A program made the translations under genes and the position numbers. This document shows, one piece after another, positions 19,740 through 28,872 of a stretch of 64,000 nt of DNA. The notes under the pieces are model-generated. The model was not told where the DNA came from, ran no database searches, and saw only the letters and a list, made by a program, of their open reading frames with translations. The first letter of the stretch is position 1; each line of letters starts with the position of its first letter. Origin of the DNA: Methanobrevibacter sp. TLL-48-HuF1 (GTDB lineage Archaea > Methanobacteriota > Methanobacteria > Methanobacteriales > Methanobacteriaceae). The stretch is from contig NZ_CP081485.1 in NCBI RefSeq assembly GCF_023617305.1, positions 1,726,501 through 1,790,500 on the forward strand, in the 5' to 3' direction.

Positions 19740-20435
19740 TATTGTATTCACATCACCGATATTTTCAATAATGGTGATATCTAACTGTTCTTTTCTGATG
19801 TATGTTCTGTCTTCTTCTGTAACATCTGAATTAACAAGTATTGCACTCATTCCGGCATTCACGGCTCCAAGTGCATCTTCTTTAAATTTATTTCCAATCA
19901 TTATTGATTTTTCAGGATCACCATTCATTTTTCTTAGAGCTACATCAAAGATTAATTTATCTGGTTTTTTTGCTCCTACTTCTTCAGAGGTGATTACAGC
20001 ATCAAAAAAAGAGTACACATTAAGTCTTACTAATTTCTCCCATTGTTTGATTGTAATTCCATTGGAAATAACACCTAAACGATATCCTTGGCTTTTAAGA
20101 TAAATTAGTGTGTCAATAGTTTCGGCAAATGGTCTTAAAAGAGCTATTTTAACATTATGGTAAGTTATCATACCTAATGCTACAAGCATAGGATCTTCAT
20201 GACCTAAAACTACTTCTGTTAAAATATTAAAGTGCTTGCCGTAATTTGAACCTTTTTGTCTTATAATAGTTTTTAAAACACCATAAGCTTCATCTTTATC
20301 TAATGGAAGTCCATTGTCTACCATTAATTCAATAGCTGCTTTTCTTGCGGTTTGTGCAAATGTTGATGTGTCAAGTAAAGTATCATCTACATCAAAAAAT
20401 ACAACACGGTCATCATCAGGGTTATTGTGCATCAT
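19734..20435 (-). CDS. HAD-superfamily hydrolase
   Basis: The 233-residue protein shows HAD motif I FFDVDDTLLDTS (both Asp present), motif II VISNGIT, motif III Lys in VGAKKPDKLIF and motif IV IGNKFKEDALGAVNAG. A helical C1 cap lies between motifs I and II. This class commonly dephosphorylates small phospho-sugars or nucleotides, and the substrate is not visible. Motif IV has Asn-Lys where many members have GD, with acidic residues just after it. It is upstream of nothing obvious and 38 bases downstream of the polymerase subunit on the same strand, so they may share a transcript. Confidence 0.88.
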   Translation of the reverse strand: MMHNNPDDDRVVFFDVDDTLLDTSTFAQTARKAAIELMVDNGLPLDKDEAYGVLKTIIRQKGSNYGKHFNILTEVVLGHEDPMLVALGMITYHNVKIALLRPFAETIDTLIYLKSQGYRLGVISNGITIKQWEKLVRLNVYSFFDAVITSEEVGAKKPDKLIFDVALRKMNGDPEKSIMIGNKFKEDALGAVNAGMSAILVNSDVTEEDRTYIRKEQLDITIIENIGDVNTIL

Positions 20436-20473
20436 TATATTTACCTATTATTTTAGTCTTATTTAAAGTTTTA

Positions 20474-21157
20474 TTAGAAAAATGCATCTAAACTTGTTTG
20501 TTTTTCTCCTTGTGCTAAATCTTCCAAATCTTGTTTTGTGTAGCCTAATGAGTACATTATTCTTCCAATAGCTGGAATCATCTGATTATTTATGTAGTAA
20601 TCTCTGTCATATTCCAATCCTTCGCTATAGTCATAAGGAACTGCTCTTTGGCTAATTGAACCTTTTCCTTTTATGATTACATATTGGATAATTGTTCCTT
20701 TAGTTATTTTAATTCCGTGTTCTTCCATTTTTTTAGCTGCAATTACATGAGGGCCTATTTGTTTGTATTCATTTAAAGGTTTTGTGATTTGTGTGTGTAT
20801 TATCAGTTCTTTTCCTTCAATTTTTCCACTTTTTAGTCTTTTTAAAACTTTTTTAACGGTATTGATTGCTTTTTTGGTGTTCCCTTCTTTCAGTATGTCT
20901 TTCAGTATGTCTTTTTGTGTTTGTTTAACAATTGGTGCCCAGTCTCTTCTGACTAATTCCAGACCTTTTGCTATGATTTCACCATCTTCAATAACTGCAT
21001 ATCTTTTTTTACTTACAAAGAATCCTCTTCTGTAGAATCCTTCATATTCCAATTCCATAACTTCCGGAAGTGTTGCATTAAGATTGGTTATGAATTTCTG
21101 AGCTTGATTTTTAATTTCAGCTTCCAATTCCAGCTGTTCTTTTGTTTCTTTTGGCAA
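20474..21157 (-). CDS. Family-B DNA polymerase, small C-terminal subunit (split PolB)
   Basis: The protein has 227 residues. It contains the polymerase motif SKKRYAVIEDG (KKxY region, about residues 50-60), the GLELVRRDWAP block and the thumb segment KGSISQRAVPYDY. These correspond to the C-terminal third of a family-B enzyme. Methanobacteriales encode PolB as two polypeptides, and this matches the small one (as in M. thermautotrophicus); the large part is not in the window. The last eight residues QTSLDAFF are a perfect PCNA-interacting PIP box, so the clamp is recruited through this subunit. Confidence 0.9.
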   Translation of the reverse strand: MPKETKEQLELEAEIKNQAQKFITNLNATLPEVMELEYEGFYRRGFFVSKKRYAVIEDGEIIAKGLELVRRDWAPIVKQTQKDILKDILKEGNTKKAINTVKKVLKRLKSGKIEGKELIIHTQITKPLNEYKQIGPHVIAAKKMEEHGIKITKGTIIQYVIIKGKGSISQRAVPYDYSEGLEYDRDYYINNQMIPAIGRIMYSLGYTKQDLEDLAQGEKQTSLDAFF

Positions 21158-21379
21158 TTTTTTTACACCAATTTTATTTTAGTTATTTATTATTATTGCT
21201 TTGATAATTTAAATTGTTATTGTTTTGAAATATTTAATTGAGTTAATGTTGTTTGTTTTAGAAATATTGCTTTAAAAATTATTTATTTACTTAAAAAATA
21301 CTTATAATTTCTTTTCAAATGCTCTTCTTGGTTAATTATTTATTTTATAAGATTATAACAATAAGTAAGGTGATATGTT

Positions 21380-21727
21380 ATGAAAACTCAAAGATTAATT
21401 TCCAGCTATGATGAAATAAATGATATTTTCTGTGGGAAAATAGATGGTAAAAATGGCTATTTTGCAAATTATGCAATGAATAAAGGAATTTTTATAAATA
21501 TTGATAAAAATGGATGTCCAGTATCTGTTTTTATAGATAATGCGTCCGATATTTTAAATGTTAAAAAAGAAATTTTAGAAGAATCTGATATTAAAATTGG
21601 TATTGGCTGTGATGGTCTTTCAATATACTTTGATATCTTTGTAAATGGGGTAAAAATTTATAATAATGAATTTGAAAATACTTATGGGATTCCAGATCTT
21701 AATTTTTTATTAGATAGTAATTATTAA
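21380..21727 (+). CDS. DUF2283-like small protein
   Basis: In this 115-residue protein the central pattern (GIFINIDKNGCPVSVFIDNASDIL) fits the DUF2283 fold, a short beta-meander with a one-turn helix. It is related in plan to the 126-residue protein at 49428-49805, and both end in a YGIP motif near the C-terminus. There the gene is paired with a toxin-like gene; here no partner is adjacent, so this one is an orphan. AAGGTGAT precedes the ATG. The function is unknown; an antitoxin-like role is only a hypothesis. Confidence 0.65.
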   Translation: MKTQRLISSYDEINDIFCGKIDGKNGYFANYAMNKGIFINIDKNGCPVSVFIDNASDILNVKKEILEESDIKIGIGCDGLSIYFDIFVNGVKIYNNEFENTYGIPDLNFLLDSNY

Positions 21728-21819
21728 AAGGAATAATACCTCCTTTTTTTTATTATCATATATATTTATAATTTATTTTTAATATACTATTAATTGAGTA
21801 AATTAATAAATGTGAGAGA

Positions 21820-24432
21820 ATGAATAAAAAAATTATATTTTTTTGGTCTTTGTTTTTATTATTGATTATTCCGATAGCATCAGCTAATGATGCTTCCGAA
21901 TGGTATGTAGGAACAAATACAACAATTGATGGTGACGGATCACAGGAAAATCCATTTAATAATATGGATTTGGCTTTAAGTTATGCATCAGATAATGACA
22001 CTGTTTATGTTAATGAAGGAACTTATACTGGAGCTAAAAATACTAATTTAACAATAAACCATGAATTAACTATTCAGGGAATGGGTAATGTAGTATTTGA
22101 CGGCAATAAATCCAGCAGGATTTTTAATGTTGCCTGTGATAATGTAGTTTTAAATGGATTAACTTTTATTAACGGCAATGGCAGTCTGGAATATGGCGGC
22201 GCAATATGCTGGGGTGGAAATAATGGTTTAATTTCCAATTCTGTTTTTGAAAACAATTATGTAGATAAACTTAACTATTCCTATGGTGGGGCCGTTAGTG
22301 TATCTAAAGATGCTAAATTGACAATTGATAATTCTACTTTTAAAAATAACATTGCTTATGGTGGAGGAGCTATAGATAGTGAAGGAAAACTGAATGTTGT
22401 AAACTGTTATTTTGAAAAAAATACAGCTGTCAATCGTGATGGCGGAGCTATTTCCAATGTTGGAATACTTAAAGTAAGCAACTCTACTTTTGTGAATAAT
22501 TTTGCATCAAGAAACGGTGGAGCTATTAAAAATATAAATGGTAATTTAAAAGTAAGCAATTCTGTTTTTATAGCAAATCGTGCTGACGGAGTTTATAAAG
22601 ACTGCTATGGCGGAGCTATCTATCAGTGGGATTGTGCCGATATGGAAATTTACAATTCATCATTTGTTGACAATTATGCAGCAAGAGGTGCAGGAGCTAT
22701 ATTTTCACATAGTGGATATATGGGAGGTTCAGCTTCCGTATTTGCCTATGGGTGCGAATTTATTAATAATTCAGATGTAGACAATGCTATAACTTTAATA
22801 GCTACTTCCTGTAATGTATCTAACTCCGTATTTATCAATGATACGGTATACAGCAATTTTACGAAAGTGTACTTTGACAATAACTGGTGGGGGTGCAATA
22901 ATCCTAATTGGGCATCTACATTAGTTAATATTTTAGTTCCTAAAAGTTTTGCAGTTTTAAATTTCACTGCCAATCCTGAAACTGTTGAAGTCAATGAAAA
23001 GATTACTTTAAAGGCTGATTTAGTTTGGAATAAAACTGCAGTACATGCAGATGTTCCTTTAAGAGCTATTAAATTAAATGCAACTGGCGGAGTTTTAGAA
23101 AACAATAACGGTACTTTGGATTTCACTACAACATTTAAAAGCAGTGTTGAAAATGATTATACTGTCCATGCATATGTTGACAATGAAATTCAGAAAGTTA
23201 ATGTTAATGTTAAAAATATTGCAAGTATTTTAACAGTTCCTGATGTTGAAATGTATTATCATGACGGAACTAAATTAATCATTAAACTAACTGACAAAAC
23301 AGGAAAAGCATTAGCTAATAAAAATATCACTGTTACAATTAACGGAGTTACTATGAATCGTGTAACTGATGAAAAAGGTATTGTTGCAATGTCTATTAAT
23401 TTAGTTAGCAATATTTACAATGTTACAACCTGTTATATGGAAGATAACCTTACAGTTAATTCTATTTTAAATGTCAAATCAACTATTTCAAGTTCTGACA
23501 TAGTTAAAATATTTAGAAATGAAACCCAGTACAGCGCCAAATTTGTAGATGCTAAAGGTAATTTACTTACCAATGCTAATGTTACATTTAATATTAACGG
23601 AGTCTTTTATACCAAAACAACTAATGATAAGGGAATAGCTGGTTTAAATATTAGATTATATCCAGGAAATTATATTATTACAGCTATAAATCCTGTTAAT
23701 GGTGAACAAATAGGAAACAAGGTCATTGTTAAACCGAATATTGCAGATAATAAAGAACTTGTAAAATACTTTAGAAATGCTTCACAATATTCAGTTAAAT
23801 TACTTAATAATGACGGCAGTGTTGCTGTGGAAGGTGAAAAAGTAGTATTTAATATTAATGGAGTCTTTTACACTAAAGCAACCAATGCATCAGGTATAGC
23901 TACTTTAAATATTAATTTAAACCCTGGAAAATACATTGTCACTGCAATTTACAAAGAGTGCATGGTTTCCAATAATATTACTGTTTTACCAACAGTAATT
24001 GCCAAAGACGGAAATATAACTCAGGGAAATTCTTTTGTAGCAACTGTTGTTGACGGATGCGGAAATCCTTTAGCTAATCAAAGTGTTACTTTCAATATTA
24101 ACGGAGTATTTTACAATAAAGTATCTAATGACAAAGGTAAAGCCAGTTTGAATATTAGATTAAATCCGGGTGAATATATTATTTCTACTTATTGTAATGA
24201 TTGTGTAATATCTAATAGGATTTTAGTTATGGCTCCACAGGAGAATAATGTTCCTATTGCTGTTACACATACAGTAAATTCTGTTCTTAAGGAATATGAT
24301 GACGGATATTATGCGGGCACTCCATTTTTAAATGGTGATAATTATCATGCATATATCTATGATGAAAAGGGGGCTGTTGCAGATGTTATAGAAATTAATC
24401 CTCTTACTGGTCAAATTATTGGGAGAGGTTAA
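21820..24432 (+). CDS. Adhesin-like surface protein (beta-helix plus Ig-like repeats)
   Basis: The 870-residue protein has a signal peptide (residues 1-22, cleavage likely after IASA). Residues 30-370 form a right-handed beta-helix of Pmp-like repeats, with recurring NSTF-NN and GGAI motifs. After a linker come four Big-1-like Ig repeats (about residues 470-555, 556-642, 643-725 and 726-805), three sharing the string FNINGVFY. There is no C-terminal membrane helix or sorting signal. The C-terminal tail of about 60 residues has no recognisable anchor, so attachment may be non-covalent. It starts an operon: the ABC transporter ATPase begins four bases after its stop. Gut Methanobrevibacter use such proteins to bind syntrophic partners; that role here is inferred. 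Confidence 0.9.
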   Translation: MNKKIIFFWSLFLLLIIPIASANDASEWYVGTNTTIDGDGSQENPFNNMDLALSYASDNDTVYVNEGTYTGAKNTNLTINHELTIQGMGNVVFDGNKSSRIFNVACDNVVLNGLTFINGNGSLEYGGAICWGGNNGLISNSVFENNYVDKLNYSYGGAVSVSKDAKLTIDNSTFKNNIAYGGGAIDSEGKLNVVNCYFEKNTAVNRDGGAISNVGILKVSNSTFVNNFASRNGGAIKNINGNLKVSNSVFIANRADGVYKDCYGGAIYQWDCADMEIYNSSFVDNYAARGAGAIFSHSGYMGGSASVFAYGCEFINNSDVDNAITLIATSCNVSNSVFINDTVYSNFTKVYFDNNWWGCNNPNWASTLVNILVPKSFAVLNFTANPETVEVNEKITLKADLVWNKTAVHADVPLRAIKLNATGGVLENNNGTLDFTTTFKSSVENDYTVHAYVDNEIQKVNVNVKNIASILTVPDVEMYYHDGTKLIIKLTDKTGKALANKNITVTINGVTMNRVTDEKGIVAMSINLVSNIYNVTTCYMEDNLTVNSILNVKSTISSSDIVKIFRNETQYSAKFVDAKGNLLTNANVTFNINGVFYTKTTNDKGIAGLNIRLYPGNYIITAINPVNGEQIGNKVIVKPNIADNKELVKYFRNASQYSVKLLNNDGSVAVEGEKVVFNINGVFYTKATNASGIATLNINLNPGKYIVTAIYKECMVSNNITVLPTVIAKDGNITQGNSFVATVVDGCGNPLANQSVTFNINGVFYNKVSNDKGKASLNIRLNPGEYIISTYCNDCVISNRILVMAPQENNVPIAVTHTVNSVLKEYDDGYYAGTPFLNGDNYHAYIYDEKGAVADVIEINPLTGQIIGRG
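23230..24235 (+). repeat. Four tandem Ig-like (invasin-type) repeats in the adhesin gene
   Basis: Imperfect units of about 250 bases each encode an 80-residue domain. Three carry a nearly unchanged segment for VTFNINGVFYTK at roughly 23577, 23845 and 24090, and the first is the most diverged. Such repeats can expand or contract by recombination and change stalk length. Confidence 0.75.
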
Positions 24433-24436
24433 AATA

Positions 24437-25375
24437 ATGTCTGATGCTGTAATTGAATTGCAAAATGTCGTTAAAAAATATGATAAGATTGCAGTTGTAA
24501 ATAATCTGTCTTTAGAAGTTAAAAAAGGCGAAATATTTGGATTTTTAGGTCCAAACGGTGCTGGAAAAAGCACGTCTATTAATATGATGGTAGGATTATT
24601 AAAACCTACAAGTGGAAATATATTATTTAATGGAAAGGATTCTTCATATCTTGATGAAAAAGAAATAGGAATTTGTCCGCAGGATGTTGTATTGTGGAAC
24701 AATTTAACCTGCTTTGAAAACTTGTACATGATAGGAAAAATGTATGATATTCCAAAAAAGACTTTAAAAGAAAGGATACTGGTAATTCTTGAAAAATTAC
24801 ATCTGACAGATAAAAAAGATGAATTGGTGTCCTCTTTATCTGGAGGAATGAAACGTAGAATGAATATAGCTATGGCTACTATTCATAATCCATCTGTTGT
24901 TGTTTTGGACGAACCATCAGAAGGTTTGGATCCACAGTCTAGAAGATTGCTGTGGGATTATATTCTCCATCAGAAGGAATTAGGCCATACTGTTATTTTA
25001 ACTACTCATTTAATGGATGAAGCAGATATGTTAAGTGACAGGGTAGCTATTATTGACCATGGTCAATTATTAAAATTAGACACTCCGAAGAAATTAAAAC
25101 AAATAATTGGTAATGGAGACACTGTTCAACTTGAATTAGATAATTCTGAAGACAATACTAAAATTATCAATAAACTTAAAAGTATTGCTGATTTAAACAA
25201 TATCTTTGAAGCTGATGAAAAAATAATTCTTGTTTTGTTGGATGCAGTTAAAAAACTTCCTGATATAATACATTTGGTTGAAAGTAATGATTCTAAAATA
25301 GTAGATATTAGCATACGTCAAAATACTTTGGAAGATGTATTTATTGAGTTAACAGGAAGACAATTAAGAGAGTGA
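24437..25375 (+). CDS. ABC transporter ATP-binding protein
   Basis: The ATG at 24437 has GGAGAGG upstream, inside the adhesin stop region. The 312-residue protein shows Walker A GPNGAGKST, a Q-loop ICPQDVVLWNNL, the signature LSGGMKRR, Walker B VVVLDEPSEGLDPQ and H-loop TTHLMDE. The C-terminal extension (NTLEDVFIELTGR) is typical of the drug/antibiotic-exporter class (DrrA-like). It pairs with the ABC-2 permease downstream (6-base gap). Its position directly behind an adhesin gene suggests that the exporter serves the cell surface, but the cargo is unknown. Confidence 0.93.
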   Translation: MSDAVIELQNVVKKYDKIAVVNNLSLEVKKGEIFGFLGPNGAGKSTSINMMVGLLKPTSGNILFNGKDSSYLDEKEIGICPQDVVLWNNLTCFENLYMIGKMYDIPKKTLKERILVILEKLHLTDKKDELVSSLSGGMKRRMNIAMATIHNPSVVVLDEPSEGLDPQSRRLLWDYILHQKELGHTVILTTHLMDEADMLSDRVAIIDHGQLLKLDTPKKLKQIIGNGDTVQLELDNSEDNTKIINKLKSIADLNNIFEADEKIILVLLDAVKKLPDIIHLVESNDSKIVDISIRQNTLEDVFIELTGRQLRE

Positions 25376-25381
25376 GTTAAA

Positions 25382-26545
25382 ATGAAAATATTTGATATAG
25401 TCCAATTAAATTTTAAACAGTTAATTAGAGATAAGAAAAACTTATTCTTCTTATTATTGTTTCCTGCAGTATTCATGTTAATATTCGGTATCGGTTTTGG
25501 AGATAATGTGGAAAGTGATGTGGATATAGCTGTCATTAATCATGACAATGCATCTGGGGTTAATTTAGGAAATGAGTTGGTTGGAGTAATTAAAGACTTT
25601 AATTCCAGCGAAAATGAAAGTTTATTTACAGTTCATGAGGTTAGCAGTGAAGATAAGGCTCAAAAAATGCTGGAAAACGGATCTGTTTCTACAATTCTGA
25701 TTATTCCTCAAGGTTTTACTAGTGATATGGGAAATAATATGTCTAGTTTAGGGGAGATTGTAATTAAAGGAAATCCGATTGATGCAGATTATGGTATTGG
25801 AAGTAGTGTTATTTCAGGAATTGTTTCAGAATTCTCTAAACAAATTATAAATAAGGTTGCAGGTCAAACTATTCCGGAAATTGAGCTAAAATATGAAGAC
25901 TTGAATATTTCTTCATCTTCTACCTTTGATTTATATGCACCAGGTTTGATTGTATTTGCAATTTTAATGACTATAACGGTAGTTGCTTCTAATGTAGCTA
26001 CTGAAGAAGAAAGTGGAATGATTAAACGTTTGAGACTTTCTAAAATGAAAACAAGAGATTATGTACTTGGAAATTTAATTTCATGGTCTTTTGTAGGTGT
26101 CATTCAGGTAATTATAATGCTTTTGGTAGCTATTTTAGTTGGATTTAAATGGGAAGGGGGAATTTATACTTTATTCCTGGCCTGTATTGTAGGTATTGTA
26201 ACTACATTTTCTTCAGTAGCTGTTGCTTTGATAATTGTAGCTTTATCAAAAAATGCAAAACAGGCTTCAAGTATTTCTCCAATTATTGCTGTTCCATTAA
26301 GTTTTATCGCAGGAGCATTTATTCCATTACCTGATTGTGTTATAGCTACTATAAATAATCAGCAAATACAGATTTATGAGATTTTACCTTGGAATCAGGC
26401 AATTACTGCAATTCGTCAGGTTCTGACTTATGGCCAGGGTTTAGATGCAATAGTTATGAACCTAATAATTATATTAATAATGGGAATTATATTATTAGGT
26501 ATAAGTATTCTATTGTTTAATAGAAAAATTTCACGGGAAAATTAA
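25382..26545 (+). CDS. ABC-2 type transporter permease
   Basis: The 387-residue protein has the ABC-2 layout: one N-terminal helix (LFFLLLFPAVFMLIFGIGFG), a large extracytoplasmic domain of about 150 residues, then five membrane helices in the C-terminal half, including the conserved PLSFIAGAFIPL helix and the LPWNQAI loop. It is the partner of the ATPase immediately upstream. A DrrB/YhgE-like exporter role fits. No substrate can be read from the sequence. Confidence 0.9.
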   Translation: MKIFDIVQLNFKQLIRDKKNLFFLLLFPAVFMLIFGIGFGDNVESDVDIAVINHDNASGVNLGNELVGVIKDFNSSENESLFTVHEVSSEDKAQKMLENGSVSTILIIPQGFTSDMGNNMSSLGEIVIKGNPIDADYGIGSSVISGIVSEFSKQIINKVAGQTIPEIELKYEDLNISSSSTFDLYAPGLIVFAILMTITVVASNVATEEESGMIKRLRLSKMKTRDYVLGNLISWSFVGVIQVIIMLLVAILVGFKWEGGIYTLFLACIVGIVTTFSSVAVALIIVALSKNAKQASSISPIIAVPLSFIAGAFIPLPDCVIATINNQQIQIYEILPWNQAITAIRQVLTYGQGLDAIVMNLIIILIMGIILLGISILLFNRKISREN

Positions 26546-26563
26546 TTTAAGGTTTGGTTTATT

Positions 26564-26950
26564 ATGGATAAAGAGAATGTGATTTATATTTGCATTATTA
26601 TTGTAGCATTAGTTGCTTTAGCTATTGTTTCAATTTATGCATTAGAATATTCTCAGGAAAAAACTAATTTGAAGATTATGAGTGATTCTAATTTACATAA
26701 TGGAGATTCATTTACTTTAAGATTAAGTGATGCTTATAATAAACCAATTAACAATAAATCTGTTGAAATTATTGTAACTGATGTATTAGGTGAAAAAAAC
26801 AGTTTTAATGTTACAACAGATGCTTGTGGGGAAAATACCTTTGGAATGCATGTTACTCCAGGAGTCTATTCATTTGATTGTGTTTTTTCAGGTGACGGTA
26901 ATTATAAGGGATCTAGTACTTCACAAAATATTTCAGTTTGTGATTACTAG
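26564..26950 (+). CDS. Small membrane-anchored Ig-like protein
   Basis: The protein has 128 residues. An N-terminal hydrophobic segment (residues 5-27) is followed by one Ig-like domain (SNLHNGDSFTLRLSDAYNKPINNKSVEIIV ... GVYSFDCVFSGDGNYKGS, about residues 40-125). The domain resembles the Ig repeats of the adhesin at the head of the same operon, 18 bases downstream of the permease. It may be an accessory anchor or chaperone for the adhesin; that is inference. Confidence 0.75.
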   Translation: MDKENVIYICIIIVALVALAIVSIYALEYSQEKTNLKIMSDSNLHNGDSFTLRLSDAYNKPINNKSVEIIVTDVLGEKNSFNVTTDACGENTFGMHVTPGVYSFDCVFSGDGNYKGSSTSQNISVCDY

Positions 26951-27010
26951 CTAATTTCTTTTTTAGAAAAATCCAAATTTTTCTTATTTTGAAAGGCAAA
27001 TAAAACATTT

Positions 27011-27167
27011 ATATATAATGAAAGAGTAATATTTTATTATCATTATTCTTTAAGACTCTTTATTGCTCTCAAGATTTAAATTGTTATTTATCTTCTTGTC
27101 ACAACAGTTTAAATGAAAGAGGCTTAATGACGCGATTATTATTTAATTATATTTATTAGGTGAAATA
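27011..27167 (+). promoter_or_regulatory. rps8e promoter and long 5' leader
   Basis: A TATA box TTATATATAATG lies at about 27011-27022, placing the transcription start near 27040, some 125 bases before the ATG at 27168. That leader is long for an archaeal gene. It contains an imperfect hairpin pairing AAAGAGTAAT (27023-27032) with ATTATTCTTT (about 27043-27052, one G-U pair), near the predicted start. The ribosome site AGGTGAAATA is adjacent to the ATG. Regulation through the leader is a possibility only. Confidence 0.4.
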
Positions 27168-27545
27168 ATGGCAATTTCTCAAGGAAAATCAACTAGATTA
27201 CCATCTGGTGCAAGGAATGTTGCAAACCGTGGAAAAAGGAAAGCTGAATTAGGTAGAGATCCAGCTGAAACTAGAGTAGATGAAAAAAGATTGAAAAAAA
27301 TCAGAACCCGTGGAGGAAACGAAAAACTCAGATTAGCTACTGCTAATAAAATGAATTTAACTGATCCTGCTACTGGTAAATCCCAAGTTGTAGATGTTTT
27401 AGGTGTAATTGAAAACTCTGCAAACCCAAACTATGTAAGAAGGAACATCATTACCAAAGGTGCTATTGTAGAAACTCCTGAAGGTAATGCAAAAGTAACC
27501 TCTAGACCTGGTCAAGACGGTGTACTTAACGGAATTTTAATTTAA
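27168..27545 (+). CDS. rps8e: Small ribosomal subunit protein eS8 (S8e)
   Basis: It is a structural protein of the archaeal and eukaryotic small subunit. Its 125 residues match the archaeal size. The basic N-terminus (MAISQGKSTRLPSGA, then RGKRKAELGRDPAETRVDEKR) and the repeated TRGGNEKLRL motif are diagnostic, and the C-terminus forms the beta core (GAIVETPEGNAKVTSRPGQDG). It is a single gene, not in a ribosomal operon. Confidence 0.97.
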   Translation: MAISQGKSTRLPSGARNVANRGKRKAELGRDPAETRVDEKRLKKIRTRGGNEKLRLATANKMNLTDPATGKSQVVDVLGVIENSANPNYVRRNIITKGAIVETPEGNAKVTSRPGQDGVLNGILI

Positions 27546-27675
27546 ATAATTTATTTTATTTAAATTTACTTTTTTTACTAAAATTAGAAAATTAGCTTTT
27601 ATAAAATTTCTTTTTATGCTTATTTTAGATTTATACTTTATTTTTTAAAAAAGGAGTTAAAGGAATTTTCATTCC

Positions 27676-28161
27676 TTATTTTTTCCTTTTCATTAAAAGT
27701 ACTCCAATTGGAGCACCAACAAGAATACCTATTATCAATCCAATGAATAACGGCACAGCAAATGAACTTTGAGACTCTTCATTTTGTGTTGGCGCATTCA
27801 TTATTTTATTTAACCCGTCTTCTATTGTATCATTGTTAACGTCGTCAACTACAATAACCCTATCAGATACTTCTGAATGTTTCTTTAAAAATTCATTTCC
27901 GCTGTCCTGATATGCTATCATTAATATGCGTTTGTTTGTGTTGTTTACAGCGTGTTCTAAAATATGTTCTACATCAGCCTGTGAAGTAAATTTATAAACA
28001 CTGATATTCATTCCGTTTGAATCAGCTATGTCTTTAGCTAACTGTCCGTTTGTTTCATCTGCGATAACCATTGTATCAGCAGTTACATCAACTCCATGTC
28101 CGTATACAGCAGACATGATTAAAGGTATTAATAAAATTATAATTAAATATTTTTTATTCAT
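27676..28161 (-). CDS. Small extracytoplasmic membrane protein partnering CbiM/NikM
   Basis: The ATG at 28161, five bases after the cbiM stop and preceded by GTGAT, is preferred over an ATG four codons upstream that overlaps cbiM. The product has 161 residues: an N-terminal signal/TM helix, then YGHGVDVTADTMVIAD, a mixed alpha/beta external domain, and a C-terminal helix FAVPLFIGLIIGILVGAP with KRKK at the end. The two-helix plan and the His-Gly right after the signal resemble accessory CbiN/NikL-type subunits of nickel/cobalt ECF transporters, where the exposed N-terminus helps bind metal. I did not recognise the family directly, so the role rests on context. Confidence 0.6.
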   Translation of the reverse strand: MNKKYLIIILLIPLIMSAVYGHGVDVTADTMVIADETNGQLAKDIADSNGMNISVYKFTSQADVEHILEHAVNNTNKRILMIAYQDSGNEFLKKHSEVSDRVIVVDDVNNDTIEDGLNKIMNAPTQNEESQSSFAVPLFIGLIIGILVGAPIGVLLMKRKK

Positions 28162-28165
28162 AGTA

Positions 28166-28786
28166 TCACTCATTAATCTCCATTATTTCAGGTTTCATAG
28201 TTTTAATTGCACTTATAATAACCACATTTGCAGCTCCTTCAATTATTGATATAAATAAATAAAATGGAAGCAATGTTGCAAGTAATGCGTTTAAACTCAT
28301 AGTTCCAGATATTAATAATATAATTATTTGTCCAAGTGTTGCGAATATAATTCCAATTACTGTTCCTCCAAATATTGCAAACTTTTCATTTAAGTCTTTA
28401 AATAAAGTGTAGAAGAAGTATGTTGTTATGGATATTATAAAGCCTATTACTATAAAATTAGCTCCAAGAGAAGTTAGTCCACCCATATTCAATGCTAATG
28501 CCTGTATAATTAAACTTATAAATGCAACTATGCTTGAGGAATGTGGTCCTAATATAATTGCAATTAATGGAATTAAAAAGAAATGAATCGGAACACCGAG
28601 AGGTGAAGGAATAGACAGTGATGTAATGATTACTGTAAATACACTAAAAATAGCCATTGAAACAATTTTTTTGTCTTTTTGACTGTCTTTTTGAAATTTA
28701 TAGAAACATATTGCCATAATTAATATTGTTAAAATCCAGTAGATAAGTGCCTGGTCTATAGTTATTATTCCATCGGGTATATGCAT
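28166..28786 (-). CDS. cbiM: Energy-coupling factor transporter S component CbiM/NikM (cobalt or nickel)
   Basis: In this 206-residue, six-helix membrane protein the N-terminus MHIPDGIITIDQALIYW contains the family-defining MHIPDG. In NikM structures the N-terminal amine, His2 and a buried His coordinate the metal. Loops such as FSVFTVIITSLSIPSPLGVPIHFFLIPLIAIILGP also fit CbiM. No gene for the CbiQ/NikQ transmembrane coupler or the CbiO/NikO ATPase is nearby, so these must be shared or elsewhere. Nickel rather than cobalt is favoured by the NikR-like operator upstream and by hypE nearby. Confidence 0.88.
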   Translation of the reverse strand: MHIPDGIITIDQALIYWILTILIMAICFYKFQKDSQKDKKIVSMAIFSVFTVIITSLSIPSPLGVPIHFFLIPLIAIILGPHSSSIVAFISLIIQALALNMGGLTSLGANFIVIGFIISITTYFFYTLFKDLNEKFAIFGGTVIGIIFATLGQIIILLISGTMSLNALLATLLPFYLFISIIEGAANVVIISAIKTMKPEIMEINE

Positions 28787-28824
28787 TATATCACTTTTTC
28801 ATTTATATTCTTATATATTTAAAG

Positions 28825-28852
28825 GTAATATGTATTTAAGACTTTTTATTAC
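28825..28852. promoter_or_regulatory. NikR-like operator 1 (GTAATA-N16-TATTAC)
   Basis: This is a perfect inverted repeat of two hexamers separated by 16 bases: GTAATA at 28825-28830 and TATTAC at 28847-28852. E. coli NikR uses the same 6-16-6 geometry (GTATGA-N16-TCATAC). The site lies directly behind the predicted cbiM TATA box. The regulator gene itself is not in the window. Confidence 0.6.
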
Positions 28853-28872
28853 TTTTTTGCCATTTTTCATTG

